Origin: Pseudanabaenales cyanobacterium
GTDB lineage: Bacteria > Cyanobacteriota > Cyanobacteriia > Phormidesmidales > Phormidesmidaceae
DNA: 6,021 nucleotides
Direction: 5' to 3'
Assembly: GCA_022360135.1 (NCBI GenBank)
Contig: JAKSDM010000246.1
Location: 1-6,021, forward strand
This document shows positions 1-6,018 of the stretch, one piece after another (the stretch's first letter is position 1; each line of letters starts with the position of its first letter). The translations under genes and the position numbers were made by a program. The notes beneath the pieces were generated by a model. That model ran no database searches and was not told the DNA's origin. It was given only the letters and a program-made list of their open reading frames with translations.

Positions 1-1142
1 ATATCTGTAATCGCCTTCTTGTTATATCGACACGAATTCGTCTCTGTCGAGCGAAAGGTGCCGTTTTCCCAATATTTATTACTGGGTGCGCCACCCCCAC
101 ATAAACCAAAATATTCACACTCCTGACGACATTGCTCAACACCTGCCTGAATGTCTTGATAGATGTGTTTGAACTTATCAGTAGCACAAACAGATTCGAA
201 TGTATCTGTTTTCACATTTCCAAGAATGAAGTCCCCATAGGTCGGATTCTTCATCGCTAACAGTTCAGGCGAATAGGTTGTAAAGTTACCCTGATTGTCA
301 ATATTTACCATTGAGAAAGGTCGACATAACTGATTCCAGGCAATTCGTCGTTCGCTATAAATCAGGCCGCAAATTCGTTCAAATTCTCGGATCTGAAGCG
401 TCCCTGGATGCTGTTTGACTAGAGTCCAAAACTGCTTCATAAAGTTTCGATACCGTAGATCGGTATCTGATTGAGTCAGACTAGTCGTATGGTTAATACC
501 TTCGACTTCCTCAACATTGAAACCAACCCGACGAATACCGTTATCAATAAAAAAGTTGAATAGTTCATTGGGATAGTCAAGTGACTCTTGAGTAAGAACA
601 GCAATGACACGAAAATCAATCTTATTTTTTTGAAGCAGTTCAATACCTCGCATCACTCCTGCATGGGTTCCCATCCCCGTCAGGGTTTTACGATGGGAAT
701 TGTGCAGAAACGCTGGCCCGTCTAGACTCACACCCAAGCAGATGTTGTGATGTTTAATCAGATCACACCAGCGCTGATTGATAAATGTTCCGTTGGTCTG
801 AATTGAGTGAGAAACCTTGCATCCTGTCGTATTGTAACGCTTATCAATCTGCTGAATTCGGTCAAAAGCTGCTTCATAAAAGGAGATGGGAACAGACATA
901 GGTTCCCCGGCGTGCCAAGCGACTGTGAACCTTTCCCCTAAGAAACGGCTTGTAAAGAGATGCTTGAAAATTGGGTCGAGCAATTCTAGAGATAGCTGGT
1001 TCTTAGAGCGCCGATCGGGTAGGTAACAGTAGTCACAATCGAGATTACAGAATGAAGTTGCCTGTAGAATTACCAATCGAAAGGGGCCAAAGTCTGACAG
1101 CGGCAACTCGGCCTTCCAATCGTATACAGATTTGCTTGCCAT
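1..1142 (-). CDS. grrM: GrrM/OscB-family cyclophane-forming radical SAM/SPASM peptide maturase (3' end beyond the window)
   Basis: This is predicted to be an iron-sulfur enzyme that cleaves S-adenosylmethionine and uses the radical to join an aromatic side chain to the beta-carbon of the residue two positions later in a precursor peptide, giving three-residue cyclophanes. My translation shows the radical SAM CxxxCxxC motif at C32/C36/C39 (FCNLDCDYCYL), the conserved WHAGEP segment near residues 91-96, and SLDGP around residue 140. A SPASM-type C-terminus has C258, C273, C319, C338, C342, C348 and C371, with LCGGGAPSNKYWENGTF between, which is characteristic of GrrM. 380 complete codons are visible with no stop before the left edge; the family is only slightly longer, so little is missing. 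The ATG at 1142 is preceded by an AAGGGGGA ribosome site, and an in-frame TGA at 1164-1166 excludes an earlier start. The partner precursor gene lies 295 bases upstream on the same strand. Family assignment is strong; activity on this precursor is inference. Confidence 0.92.
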   Translation of the reverse strand, partial: MASKSVYDWKAELPLSDFGPFRLVILQATSFCNLDCDYCYLPDRRSKNQLSLELLDPIFKHLFTSRFLGERFTVAWHAGEPMSVPISFYEAAFDRIQQIDKRYNTTGCKVSHSIQTNGTFINQRWCDLIKHHNICLGVSLDGPAFLHNSHRKTLTGMGTHAGVMRGIELLQKNKIDFRVIAVLTQESLDYPNELFNFFIDNGIRRVGFNVEEVEGINHTTSLTQSDTDLRYRNFMKQFWTLVKQHPGTLQIREFERICGLIYSERRIAWNQLCRPFSMVNIDNQGNFTTYSPELLAMKNPTYGDFILGNVKTDTFESVCATDKFKHIYQDIQAGVEQCRQECEYFGLCGGGAPSNKYWENGTFRSTETNSCRYNKKAITD

Positions 1143-1200
1143 AAAATCCCCCTTGCTTGCTGCTCAATTAAAGTTCCCCGAGGCGGTTACCTGAAAATCT

Positions 1201-1270
1201 GAAGGCATTTCTAGGCATTGCTAATTACTACAGGTATGCATTAATGGCTGCAACGCCTAGAACCTCCTTC
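1201..1270 (-). promoter_or_regulatory. Stem-loop with an embedded Shine-Dalgarno-like sequence in the precursor-maturase spacer
   Basis: Bases 1211-1221 (CTAGGCATTGC) and 1250-1260 (GCAACGCCTAG) are inverted repeats matching at 10 of 11 positions. In minus-strand RNA the odd pair is a G-U wobble, so the 11-base stem is fully paired around a 28-base loop. A further 5-bp outer stem (GAAGG at 1270-1266 with CCTTC at 1205-1201) closes across a 5x5 internal loop. The 5' side of the outer stem and internal loop contain GAAGGAGGTT, a near-perfect anti-Shine-Dalgarno match, but it is followed only by a possible TTG-initiated ORF of 10 codons. The element sits about 60 bases before the maturase start and could adjust maturase output relative to the precursor. 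The structure is visible; the role is inferred. Confidence 0.45.
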
Positions 1271-1322
1271 GTTCGCTATGTAGGGACTACCAAATAGCTG
1301 GTTGATTGACAAAAATCTAGGT

Positions 1323-1409
1323 CCCTTATCCTAACCCCTCTCCCAGAGAGCGAGGGTGCTGATCCACTCACTTGTTCCCGCTCCTGAGGGGAACGGGTTA
1401 GGGTGAGGG
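1323..1409. repeat. GC-rich imperfect palindrome of the CCTAACCCCTCTCCC type common in cyanobacterial spacers
   Basis: The outer arms are 1323-1337 (CCCTTATCCTAACCC) and 1395-1409 (GGGTTAGGGTGAGGG), complementary at 13 of 15 positions. An inner perfect 6-bp stem, GTTCCC (1374-1379) with GGGAAC (1389-1394), directly abuts the right outer arm. The sequence resembles short dispersed palindromic elements I know from many cyanobacterial intergenic regions, so it is probably multicopy. It lies just downstream of the precursor stop and upstream of the maturase. In the minus-strand transcript it could slow polymerase or protect the 3' end of the precursor message. There is no run of U directly after it, so it is not a classic intrinsic terminator. 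The multicopy status is recollection, not measured here. Confidence 0.6.
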
Positions 1410-1437
1410 CTTTCTAGACATCCACAAAAAAGTTTTG

Positions 1438-1749
1438 TCAGTCATCAATCCAAGAGTCAGCAAAGTCATCAAAGTCATCAAAGAAGACATCATCAAAGCC
1501 AGGGGAATCATCAAAATCATCAAAATCATCAAAGTCATCAAACTGAGCCAGCAAGTCAGAATCGACCTCTTTATGGTTGATGTCAGCTTGCACAGAGTCC
1601 AATACAGACTTGATGCGCGAAAGACGCTCTTCAAGCGGAGGGGAATTTGGGGCGCTATCTACTTGGAGAGCAGCCGTTGCACGCTGCTGATAAATGGCGG
1701 CAAACACGATCAACAAACCAACAACACGAGCCGTGCGCGTAATTTTCAT
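1438..1749 (-). CDS. grrA: GrrA/OscA1-like RiPP precursor with an acidic core of nine aromatic-X-Asp motifs (FDD repeats)
   Basis: This encodes a 103-residue precursor peptide and probable substrate of the downstream radical SAM maturase. Residues 1-27 look like a signal peptide: basic KITRTAR, hydrophobic VVGLLIVFAAIY, and an ATA-A site after A26. Residues 39-60 (LEERLSRIKSVLDSVQ onward) resemble the amphipathic segment of GrrA precursors, the likely recognition region. The core (70-103) has FDD at 70, 73, 76, 79, 85, 90 and 93, FAD at 96 and WID at 100, with 17 Asp in 34 residues and only one Gly. The maturase family crosslinks such aromatic-X-X triplets, so up to nine cyclophanes are possible. 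The start ATG follows an AGGA ribosome site with close spacing. The named GrrA family has Gly/Arg-rich cores, so this core is divergent. Pairing with the maturase is inferred from adjacency, order and motif spacing. Confidence 0.85.
   Translation of the reverse strand: MKITRTARVVGLLIVFAAIYQQRATAALQVDSAPNSPPLEERLSRIKSVLDSVQADINHKEVDSDLLAQFDDFDDFDDFDDSPGFDDVFFDDFDDFADSWIDD
1459..1542 (-). repeat. 9-bp tandem coding repeat (TTTGATGAY) in the precursor core
   Basis: On the minus strand the unit TTT GAT GAC or TTT GAT GAT, encoding Phe-Asp-Asp, recurs seven times: four contiguous copies at 1507-1542, one copy at 1489-1497 after a Ser-Pro-Gly spacer, and two contiguous copies at 1465-1482. A degenerate TTT GCT GAC copy follows at 1456-1464. 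Codon choice is almost invariant (Phe always TTT inside the units, first Asp always GAT), which suggests recent duplication by slippage or unequal recombination rather than convergence. The repeat also leaves the plus strand open, giving a spurious antisense ORF. Confidence 0.85.
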
Positions 1750-2065
1750 GGTTCCTGATTCCTAAAGCTACCTAAGTCTAGATTTTTGGGAAAAGTGTCA
1801 GAACTCAGTACTCGTTCTGCAGTTCTCAATAATGGGGAGAAAAATTCCGTCAAGGATAACAAAGAAGTCACTCTTTCAGAACCTTGTTCAGATTCTCTTT
1901 CTCAATCCCCAGTCTTGAGATTTCAGTTCTAAGAGTTTCATGACACCGAAATCTTATCAATTGAGGCTCTAGAAATCATGAGGCTTAAGACCTATTGCCG
2001 CTATGACTTTAGCACTAAATCAGAATTGGTACTTTTAGCCCATTGCTAGGTCTGTGTTATTCGAT
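1750..2065. other. Gene-free spacer upstream of the precursor
   Basis: No convincing ORF, RNA gene or long repeat was seen here. It contains the precursor's ribosome site, a weak promoter candidate near 1826-1853, and a small inverted repeat TCTCAA/TTGAGA at 1900-1905 and 1915-1920 (6-bp stem, 9-base loop) whose significance is doubtful. The precursor's transcription start most likely lies within this stretch. Confidence 0.5.
1826..1853 (-). promoter_or_regulatory. Weak sigma70-like promoter candidate for the precursor gene
   Basis: On the minus strand TTGACG (1853-1848) is a good -35 match. It is followed 16 bases later by TATTGA (1831-1826), a poor -10 match. If real, transcription would begin about 70 bases before the precursor ATG at 1749. 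It is the best pair I found by eye in the spacer, but the -10 is weak and this is only a candidate. Confidence 0.25.
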
Positions 2066-2248
2066 GTAAGCGCCCGCCTGGTCCAAGGCCAACGGCAAGC
2101 CATCCATCACAACCGTTTTCTGGAATTGCCTACCGATATGCTCTTCCAGGTTTTGCTGTACTGATTACGCTACAAGCTGAGTTACCGAGATGTGGCGGAA
2201 TTCTTCCTGGTGAGAGGGTTTGAATTCACCCACAAGACGGTGCGGGAA
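2066..2248 (+). pseudogene. Degenerate N-terminal fragment of an IS6-like DDE transposase
   Basis: Translating the plus strand gives a reading frame with PTDMLFQVLLY, a TGA at 2162-2164, then LRYKLSYRDVAEFFLVRGF and EFTHKTVRE. The LSYRDVAEFFLxRGFEFTHxTVRxW pattern is the N-terminal helix-turn-helix region of transposases I associate with the IS6-type group. The TGA sits where these proteins usually have Trp (W-L-R-Y), consistent with a TGG to TGA change. Similarity stops abruptly at 2248, where TVREW would be expected; the frame goes on into unrelated sequence and the catalytic DDE domain is absent. No terminal inverted repeat was found. The upstream limit is uncertain, because the first 15 codons or so are not clearly family-like. 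Relic status is clear; the exact IS family is less so. Confidence 0.6.
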
Positions 2249-2282
2249 AAGACTTTATTATTACTGTACACTTATAGCAACT

Positions 2283-5200
2283 CTAATTTTGTTGAGAAAG
2301 ATGTGACGAAAGTACAGAGTTATTCTCAATTGCACCTAATGTCTTAAGAGTCAAGTATTGAGTGGCAGTTAATCTTTTTATGCCGGTGATATTCATGCCC
2401 TCGTAAGGTCGTTGACTTCTCAAAATTTTGAGGCACTCACCTGTTTCAATATTCCAAAAACGAATAGAGCGATCGTCACCGCTGCTGGCTAGGACCAACT
2501 GATTAATCGGTGAATCCTCCCTTGGAAGGCTGGTAAAAGTGAGGGAATAGTTCCATTGGGCGTCAGTTTGCAACACTCTGAGACAGGCACCTGTTTTGAC
2601 ATCCCATACCCTAATAGCTTGATCTAATCCAGCATCGACCAATAGTTGTCCATCCGGGCTGTAGGCAATTGCCACAACCAGACTAGCGTGTGCTCGAAAT
2701 TGTCGCAGAGATTGTCCAGTTGCCACATCCCAAAGCTGAATTGAGCCATTACCACAGGTACTCGCTATGGTTTGCCCATCCGGACTAAAGGAGATCGCGC
2801 CTCCCCAGTCAAGTGTTACCGAGAAATGACATTCTTGATGGGTTTGCAGTGATTGAAGGCAGTCCCCGGTGATAACATCCCAAAGCTTAATGCTTCGATC
2901 AAGGCCATAACTCGCTAGAGTGCAACCATCGGGACTGTAGATGACGTTAGCGACTGGACTGCCGTGATTCAGAACGTTCAGACATGCCCCAGTCTGAATA
3001 TCCCACAATCGAAGGGTACAGTCGGCGCTGCAGGTGGCGATTGTTTGCCCATCTGGGCTATAGTCCACTGACCACACAAAGCTCGTATGGCCCTGAATTA
3101 TTTGCAAACATTCGCCGGTTGGAACCCGCCACACCCTCACTACACAATCGACGCCACAGGTGACGACGGTTTGACCATCGGGACTAAAGTCCACTGAACG
3201 AACCCACACACTATGCCCCTTCAAGATCTTAAGGCACTGCTCTGTCTGCACATCCCACAGCTTTGCCGTTTGCTCTTCACCACTGCTGATTAACGTTCGA
3301 CCATCCGGACTAAAGGCAATCGACCAAATATTGCCCCCATAACCTCGCCAGGTTTTCAGACATTGTCCAGTTGGGATGTCCCATAGCTTAATGGTTTGCC
3401 CTTCGTCGCTACTGATAAGGGTACAATTTGCCCCAAATAAAACAATCCGCACTCCATATTTATGTCCCTGGATCGTCTTGATTAATTTTCCGGTGTGAAA
3501 GTCCCACAGTTTAATTGTTAGGTCTGCGCTGCAGCTCGCGACCATTTGTCCATCAGGACTGCAATCGACCCACCACACCCAATCCTGGTGAGCTTGAGAT
3601 CGCAGGCATTCCCCCGTTTGCACATTCCACCACTTCACCTGATTGTCCATACCGCCGCTGATCAGGGTTTGACCATCTGAACCAAAGCTTAGGAATATCA
3701 AGGGTTGGGCTTGATGAGCAGGCAAGGTGTTGAGGCATTGTTGGGTTTGACAATCCCACAGTTTAATCGTACCGTCATTACAGCCCGTTGCAAGGAGTTG
3801 ACCATCTGGACTGAAGCGAATGGTGGTGGTCCAAGTCTGATGATCCCCTAACAAAACGTACTTGTTGGTGGGGAGATGCCAGAGCTTAATGGCGCCATCT
3901 GTAATGGCAATGGTTTCATTATCGGGGCTCACGGTAATCGCCCAAACCGTCCCATCGTGGGTACACAACGTACGGCGACAGCACCCCGTTTGCGTATTCC
4001 ACAGTCTGAGCAGCTGATCATCTCCCCCACTAACCACGGTTTGTCCGTCAGAGGTAAATGTAATGGAGCGAACAACACTAATGTGGGCTTTCCAACTCAT
4101 TAATAGCTGACCATCACTCAACTGCCATAGGCAAATCCGTCCCTGTGTATCGGCAGTGGCAAGACGCGTCTGATCTGGACTAACCGCCATGGAATAAATA
4201 TGGTTAAAGCTTTCAGTAAAAACGGTTTTCGATAAGTCTGAACCGGAAAAGTTGGTTTGTGGCAGGTTTATATTCCTTAAATCAGCTTGCCAGATCGTTA
4301 AATGAGAGAAGTCATATCCACTTAAGTCGAGCTGAAGCTGGCATAACACATTGAGCGTATTTCCTCCGGCATAGCCAATTTCAACGGACGGTTTGTGGCG
4401 AAGAGCGTTCAACATCTGCATCAAGTGAGCTGAGATTGCCTCAGCATTGCCCCATTGCCGTAACAGGTACTGTACGACAGGAGTCAGAATCAATCGAATC
4501 TGAATGTCTCGAATATAGTCCTTGGTTTGAGCTTTGGTTAGCGTATGGCGTTTATACAGCCAAATCGTCTGAGTTTCCAGCTCTTGGCAAATCTGTTGAA
4601 TGAATTGATGGATAACATACTCCATCAACACTGGTTGTAAAGTGAAGACGGGCGTTCTGATTTCAGGAAATGTTGAGATCGATTTTTCAATGAGGGATCG
4701 CCGCTCTAACGATTCCAATGCTTCAATAAACTGGCCGGATAATGCCAGAATGACCAAATCTGATTGAAGGTCGGAGATCGACACAGGCTCACGATTAATG
4801 GCCAACCAATACATTAGTTCTTTTTCTAAGTCAGCCAGTCTATTAAACTGCTGATCTAAAAGGTCTTGGATATCGCCAAAGACAATGCTGCCCTGAGATA
4901 GGAAACTGCCAATACTGCTGCCAAATAAATCTCGAACCGTGGTTGCAACAATCTTCAGCGCCAGAGGATTTCCGGCATAGGAGTTAATTAAGGTTTGCCA
5001 TTCCTGTTGAGAACCATTGAACTTACCTTTGGCTTGAAAAAGAGCTTGTCCATCTTCGAGGCTTAAACCCATGAGTGGAAGAGATCGTATAGGAAAGCGC
5101 TCTCCTTCCAAAAGTGCAATCTCCTTGGGCTTTTCACGACTGGTTATGATTAGACAGCTTTGATGTTTGAGTTCGCCAACCTTTCTAAAAAAGTCACCGT

Positions 5201-5981
5201 ATGCCTCAAATCCGTCTCTATATTGTCCAGCTCGTCCATTACCATGATCAGACTCAGACCTCGTTAAAATCGTCTCAGTATTATCCAGAACCAACAGACA
5301 GCGATACTGTTTAAAGTACTCCAATATCTTACTGATGCTTTGATGGAGACTGTGAGGCAACCCAATCGGTTCTTCTGTCAAACATTCAATCAAATTACCA
5401 AAGAAAGTCTGAGGGTTAGGTGCATTGTGGAGAGATCGCCAAATTACAACTTCAAACTGATGCTGAATCTGTTCAGCCAATTTTATAGATAGAGCAGTCT
5501 TTCCAGTGCCGCCAATGCCCAAAATCGCAAGTAAGCGACACTGATCCTGAACGATCCACTGCTCTAGTGTGGATAACTCTTGAATTCTTCCATAGAAGAT
5601 GGAAACATCAATGGCATCTCCCCAATCCCGGCGCATTCTGCTCAAATTGGCTTTGGAAGACAATTTGGGTTCTGACCCTAGTGAATGAATTGATTGCGCT
5701 GCGCTCCAGCGTCGCAACGCAGAACGAAAATTGTTTTTGGTAATCTTCTTACCCACTGCATTAGATAGTGACTTCCATAACTGAAAGCCAACGAGCTTCA
5801 CGTAGTCTGCGTCATATCCGGTGTATTCAGCAATCTCTGGATAGGTCTTTTGTTCCCAAGAAAATCGTAGAATTTTAGTCTGGAGGTCATTTAATGACTC
5901 TTGACCCAGAATGATTTCAATTGTGCCTAGAGCTTCTTCAACAGTCATTGGCCACAAAAATTCTTTAAAAAAAATAATCAT
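2283..5981 (-). CDS. STAND-class NB-ARC ATPase with N-terminal VMAP-type helix-turn-helix and 14 WD40 repeats
   Basis: This is a predicted cytoplasmic signal-sensing ATPase that oligomerises on ligand binding, of the kind used in bacterial signalling and anti-phage or programmed-death circuits. Domains in order: a helix-turn-helix of the vWA-MoxR-associated type (about 12-90, with YPEIAEYTGYDADYVKLVG and ending in TKNNF); NB-ARC ATPase with Walker A GIGGTGKT (155-162, K161), Walker B LLVLDN (229-234), sensor-like IITSRE (278-283) and GNPLAL (337-342); a helical linker (about 380-540); a pentapeptide-like stretch (about 545-590); and 14 WD40 blades ending at W619, 661, 701, 742, 785, 826, 867, 909, 951, 993, 1034, 1084, 1126 and 1176. 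A PYEGMNITGI...LGAIE cap follows at about 1192-1219. No protease, TIR or nuclease domain is fused. The family usually starts at MTVEEAL, so Met12 (ATG at 5948-5946) may be the true start. Architecture is firm; biological role is unknown. Confidence 0.93.
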   Translation of the reverse strand: MIIFFKEFLWPMTVEEALGTIEIILGQESLNDLQTKILRFSWEQKTYPEIAEYTGYDADYVKLVGFQLWKSLSNAVGKKITKNNFRSALRRWSAAQSIHSLGSEPKLSSKANLSRMRRDWGDAIDVSIFYGRIQELSTLEQWIVQDQCRLLAILGIGGTGKTALSIKLAEQIQHQFEVVIWRSLHNAPNPQTFFGNLIECLTEEPIGLPHSLHQSISKILEYFKQYRCLLVLDNTETILTRSESDHGNGRAGQYRDGFEAYGDFFRKVGELKHQSCLIITSREKPKEIALLEGERFPIRSLPLMGLSLEDGQALFQAKGKFNGSQQEWQTLINSYAGNPLALKIVATTVRDLFGSSIGSFLSQGSIVFGDIQDLLDQQFNRLADLEKELMYWLAINREPVSISDLQSDLVILALSGQFIEALESLERRSLIEKSISTFPEIRTPVFTLQPVLMEYVIHQFIQQICQELETQTIWLYKRHTLTKAQTKDYIRDIQIRLILTPVVQYLLRQWGNAEAISAHLMQMLNALRHKPSVEIGYAGGNTLNVLCQLQLDLSGYDFSHLTIWQADLRNINLPQTNFSGSDLSKTVFTESFNHIYSMAVSPDQTRLATADTQGRICLWQLSDGQLLMSWKAHISVVRSITFTSDGQTVVSGGDDQLLRLWNTQTGCCRRTLCTHDGTVWAITVSPDNETIAITDGAIKLWHLPTNKYVLLGDHQTWTTTIRFSPDGQLLATGCNDGTIKLWDCQTQQCLNTLPAHQAQPLIFLSFGSDGQTLISGGMDNQVKWWNVQTGECLRSQAHQDWVWWVDCSPDGQMVASCSADLTIKLWDFHTGKLIKTIQGHKYGVRIVLFGANCTLISSDEGQTIKLWDIPTGQCLKTWRGYGGNIWSIAFSPDGRTLISSGEEQTAKLWDVQTEQCLKILKGHSVWVRSVDFSPDGQTVVTCGVDCVVRVWRVPTGECLQIIQGHTSFVWSVDYSPDGQTIATCSADCTLRLWDIQTGACLNVLNHGSPVANVIYSPDGCTLASYGLDRSIKLWDVITGDCLQSLQTHQECHFSVTLDWGGAISFSPDGQTIASTCGNGSIQLWDVATGQSLRQFRAHASLVVAIAYSPDGQLLVDAGLDQAIRVWDVKTGACLRVLQTDAQWNYSLTFTSLPREDSPINQLVLASSGDDRSIRFWNIETGECLKILRSQRPYEGMNITGIKRLTATQYLTLKTLGAIENNSVLSSHLSQQN
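2439..4199 (-). repeat. Fourteen tandem WD40-coding units within the STAND gene
   Basis: The protein repeats have a period of 40-43 residues (about 120-129 bases), except the intervals before blades 12 and 14, which are 50 residues. Each unit has a SPDGQ-type turn, a mid-repeat Asp, and a terminal [IL]-x-[LVF]-W-[DN] followed by TG-x-C-L. At the DNA level short blocks such as CCATCNGGACT (plus-strand view) recur many times, but the blades differ clearly between these blocks. Fourteen blades fit two seven-bladed beta-propellers. Approximate limits are given. Confidence 0.85.
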
Positions 5982-5988
5982 CGCCTAA

Positions 5989-6018
5989 GTTACATATTAC
6001 CAAATTCGGTATTGTCCA
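5989..6018 (-). promoter_or_regulatory. Candidate promoter of the STAND gene at the window edge
   Basis: On the minus strand TGGACA (6018-6013) matches the -35 consensus at five of six positions. A TGTAAC hexamer (5994-5989) lies 18 bases further on and matches the -10 at four of six; an overlapping TAATAT (5999-5994) preceded by TG is an alternative extended -10. Either would start transcription at or just before the ATG at 5981, leaving almost no leader for that start but roughly 35-40 bases for the ATG at 5948. The evidence is consensus matching by eye only. Confidence 0.25.

Noticed and set aside
1462..1542. Regular short repeats considered as a CRISPR array
   Set aside because: The units are 9 bp, without unique spacers, and are in frame within a coding sequence.
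1398..1634. 78-codon minus-strand ORF rich in LMTLMILMI, overlapping the precursor in another frame
   Set aside because: It is a frame-shifted reading of the same repeat. Its hydrophobic pattern is a by-product of TTTGATGAY read out of frame.
1435..1758. 107-codon plus-strand ORF rich in KVIK/KIIK repeats, opposite the precursor
   Set aside because: It exists only because the reverse of the 9-bp FDD repeat is free of stops. It has no recognisable domain or plausible ribosome site, while the minus-strand frame has a leader, core and adjacent maturase.
2226..2245. Inverted repeat CCCAC/GCGGG near 2230-2245 as a terminator for the STAND gene
   Set aside because: The stem is about 6 bp with a wobble, lacks a following U-run, and lies within transposase-derived sequence.
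3553..3759. 68-codon minus-strand ORF inside the WD40 region
   Set aside because: It overlaps the well-supported STAND frame completely and resembles no family.
3876..4103. 75-codon plus-strand ORF opposite the WD40 region
   Set aside because: It is antisense to strongly conserved WD40 coding sequence, with no independent support.
2283..5981. Functional link between the STAND ATPase and the RiPP locus as one system
   Set aside because: They share strand only. A 533-bp gap with a transposase relic separates them, and no known family association joins them.
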